DNA from: Candidatus Ancillula trichonymphae ImTpAt
GTDB taxonomy: Bacteria > Actinomycetota > Actinomycetes > Actinomycetales > Bifidobacteriaceae
NCBI GenBank assembly: GCA_000485475.1
Contig: AXYY01000046.1
Coordinates: 1 to 6,745 of the forward strand
Direction of reading: 5' to 3'
DNA length: 6,745 bases
Shown one piece after another: positions 6,407 to 6,745 of the stretch. Position 1 is the stretch's first letter; each line of letters begins with the position of its first letter. The position numbers and the translations under genes were made by a program. The notes beneath the pieces were generated by a model. It did not search any database. It was not told the origin of the DNA and was given only the letters and a program-made list of their open reading frames with translations.

Positions 6407-6745
6407 GTGTACTCTAGAAGCACTAAACAATCACAACTTCACAAAGGAAACTTCATCTTTGATATTGGAGACAATAAAATAACCCCTGAATTGATAGCAG
6501 AATTGTCGGGATATAACGCTAAAACATCAGATTTTAAGATTAAACAACTGAAGATTATGGGGGGGGGGGGGGGAAACTTGAAGATATTGAGCTTAAATAA
6601 AAGGGTCTGGCAGCGTACCCACAAGAATGCATGGGGGCTCCTCCAACCCAACTATTATACCACAGTTTTACCACTCGTGTAAGAAAAGTTTTGTCAAAAA
6701 CACTCTTTGAAGAGATCATAAAGCACTCAGGCGTCTGTTTGATGC
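6407..6745 (+). pseudogene. Fragmentary or phase-variable gene interrupted by a G15 tract
   Basis: I do not recognise the family. The plus-strand frame before the tract reads as plausible protein (KGNFIFDIGDNKITPEL, ELSGYNAKTSDFKIKQLK) from a possible GTG at 6407, which has no ribosome-binding site. After the 15 G, the same frame runs to a TAA at 6680-6682. A different frame (one G fewer or two more) gives KLEDIELK then TAA at 6598-6600, and beyond that stop stays open to the window edge, reading GLAAYPQECMGAPPTQLLYH, then KVLSKTLFEEIIKHSG. Both downstream readings look partly protein-like. The fragment begins within about 50 bases of the divergent coaD start, with no promoter evident for it, so it may be a 5'-truncated remnant. 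It continues past the window edge, so its true extent is unknown. Confidence 0.4.
6559..6573. repeat. G15 homopolymer tract
   Basis: Fifteen consecutive G on the plus strand lie inside a reading frame, starting with the last base of an ATG codon (6557-6559). Tracts of this length are hypermutable by slipped-strand mispairing and are a known basis of phase variation. The three possible lengths modulo 3 give different downstream readings: 15 gives a frame open to 6682, 16 stops almost at once, and 14 or 17 stops at 6598. Confidence 0.95.

Overview
The window looks like a chromosomal segment of a moderate-G+C, probably reduced-genome actinobacterium. ArgS, CoaD and the DUF177 protein all read as actinobacterial, and coaD followed directly by the DUF177 gene is a common actinobacterial order. 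Species cannot be fixed from sequence alone; a low-G+C member of the Micrococcales is my best guess.

Layout, left to right. Positions 1-323 hold no gene I can support; the stretch is rich in short CTCGC/GCGAG repeats. A strong minus-strand intrinsic terminator lies at 321-352. Positions 380-1904 (minus) are the decayed remains of a complete metal-dependent adenosine deaminase of the ADGF/CECR1-like type, readable end to end only by changing frame many times. Positions 2012-3430 (minus) are a second decayed gene: an unrecognised N-terminal part followed by what looks like a C-terminal Hint (hedgehog/intein-type) domain. The two dead genes lie head to tail, both have good Shine-Dalgarno sites, and the terminator follows the second, so they look like a former two-gene operon. 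Then comes intact argS (3601-5340, plus), convergent with the intact coaD-DUF177 pair (6356-5345, minus), with only 4 bases between the facing stop codons. From about 6407 to the right edge there is a fragmentary plus-strand reading frame interrupted by a run of 15 G.

The live genes are housekeeping: ArgS charges tRNA-Arg, CoaD makes dephospho-CoA, and the DUF177/YceD protein is linked in bacteria to ribosome (23S rRNA/L32) biology. argS and coaD appear to be leaderless: each has a TGnTATAAT extended -10 box exactly 6 bases before a GTG start, with no Shine-Dalgarno sequence. The dead operon instead uses ribosome-binding sites, consistent with a different, perhaps acquired, origin.

The most unusual content is the dead pair: an ADGF-like adenosine deaminase beside a Hint-domain protein. 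I do not recognise this pairing as a described system. Intact relatives in other genomes would be the place to learn what it did.
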